A DNA stretch of 64,000 nucleotides. Origin: Chryseobacterium sp. POL2. GTDB taxonomy: Bacteria; Bacteroidota; Bacteroidia; Flavobacteriales; Weeksellaceae. The translations under genes were made by a program, and so were the position numbers. A model generated the notes under the pieces. The model did not search any database. It was not told where the DNA came from and saw only the letters and a list, made by a program, of their open reading frames with translations. Below, piece by piece: positions 63,976 to 64,000 of this stretch. How positions within the stretch are numbered: the first letter of the stretch is position 1; the number at the start of each line of letters is the position of its first letter. The stretch lies in the NCBI RefSeq assembly GCF_011058315.1, contig NZ_CP049298.1, forward strand, positions 2,294,001 through 2,358,000. The letters are read 5' to 3'.

Positions 63976-64000
63976 CAGTTGTTTAGGTATTATTTAGAAA

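Noticed and set aside
1-64000. CRISPR arrays, tRNA or rRNA genes, prophage or conjugative genes
   Set aside because: No regular spaced repeats, cloverleaf-like sequences or phage/plasmid gene sets were seen while reading; a dedicated search such as tRNAscan was not possible.

Overview
The window is about 64 kb of AT-rich chromosome from a member of the Bacteroidota, most likely a flavobacterium of the Chryseobacterium group (Weeksellaceae). The assignment rests on gene content: PorW/SprE of type IX secretion, GLPGLI and DUF3078 proteins, carboxypeptidase-regulatory TonB-dependent receptors, and a short SecA. The best promoters match the Bacteroidota pattern TTTG...TAnnTTTG, and most genes lack a clear Shine-Dalgarno sequence. 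No rRNA, tRNA, CRISPR array or prophage was seen. Most of the window is ordinary housekeeping sequence.

Layout. 1-4.3 kb: partial acyltransferase, then a tightly packed mutL / rhomboid / EEP hydrolase / lipoprotein operon. 4.4-11.8 kb (minus strand): porW, maf, kdsC, a GLPGLI protein and its TonB-type outer-membrane partner. 12-20.6 kb: Cupin_8 dioxygenase, gdhA, dprA, second rhomboid, two tandem DUF3078 genes, a GC-rich hairpin with unexplained sequence, msrA and a ROK sugar kinase. 20.7-28.2 kb: secA, DUF2795, nucleotide-sugar epimerase, DUF2797 and small exported proteins. 28.2-37 kb: mfd, a lipoprotein, pth, sodA, a GC-rich repeat island, a secreted protein and lepA. 37.07-38.45 kb: a complete IS3-family element, then umuC. 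39.9-45.1 kb: TonB-C protein, tadA, coaX, M1 peptidase, a second repeat island and a gutted M14 carboxypeptidase. 45.1-52.7 kb (minus strand): beta-barrel protein, mlaF, mlaE, sugar transferase, queE, folD, methyltransferase, pgi. 52.8-55.1 kb: a DUF4349 remnant, acyl-CoA dehydrogenase and msrB. 55.2-58.4 kb: a metal-handling cluster. 58.5-64 kb: L,D-transpeptidase-like protein, a carbonic anhydrase / small exported protein / SulP module, an acetyltransferase and a glycosyltransferase.

How genes work together. The clearest functional clusters are the metal cluster (a TonB-dependent receptor with an N-terminal HMA-like domain, a free-standing copy of that domain and a Cys-rich exported protein), the carbonic anhydrase + SulP pair (probably inorganic carbon), mlaE-mlaF (lipid transport) and the MsrA/MsrB pair, both apparently exported. 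Recent genome change is visible as the IS3 insertion at the end of umuC, two GC-rich intergenic repeat islands and two gene remnants. No unmistakably new system was found; the metal cluster is the best candidate for a less-described one.
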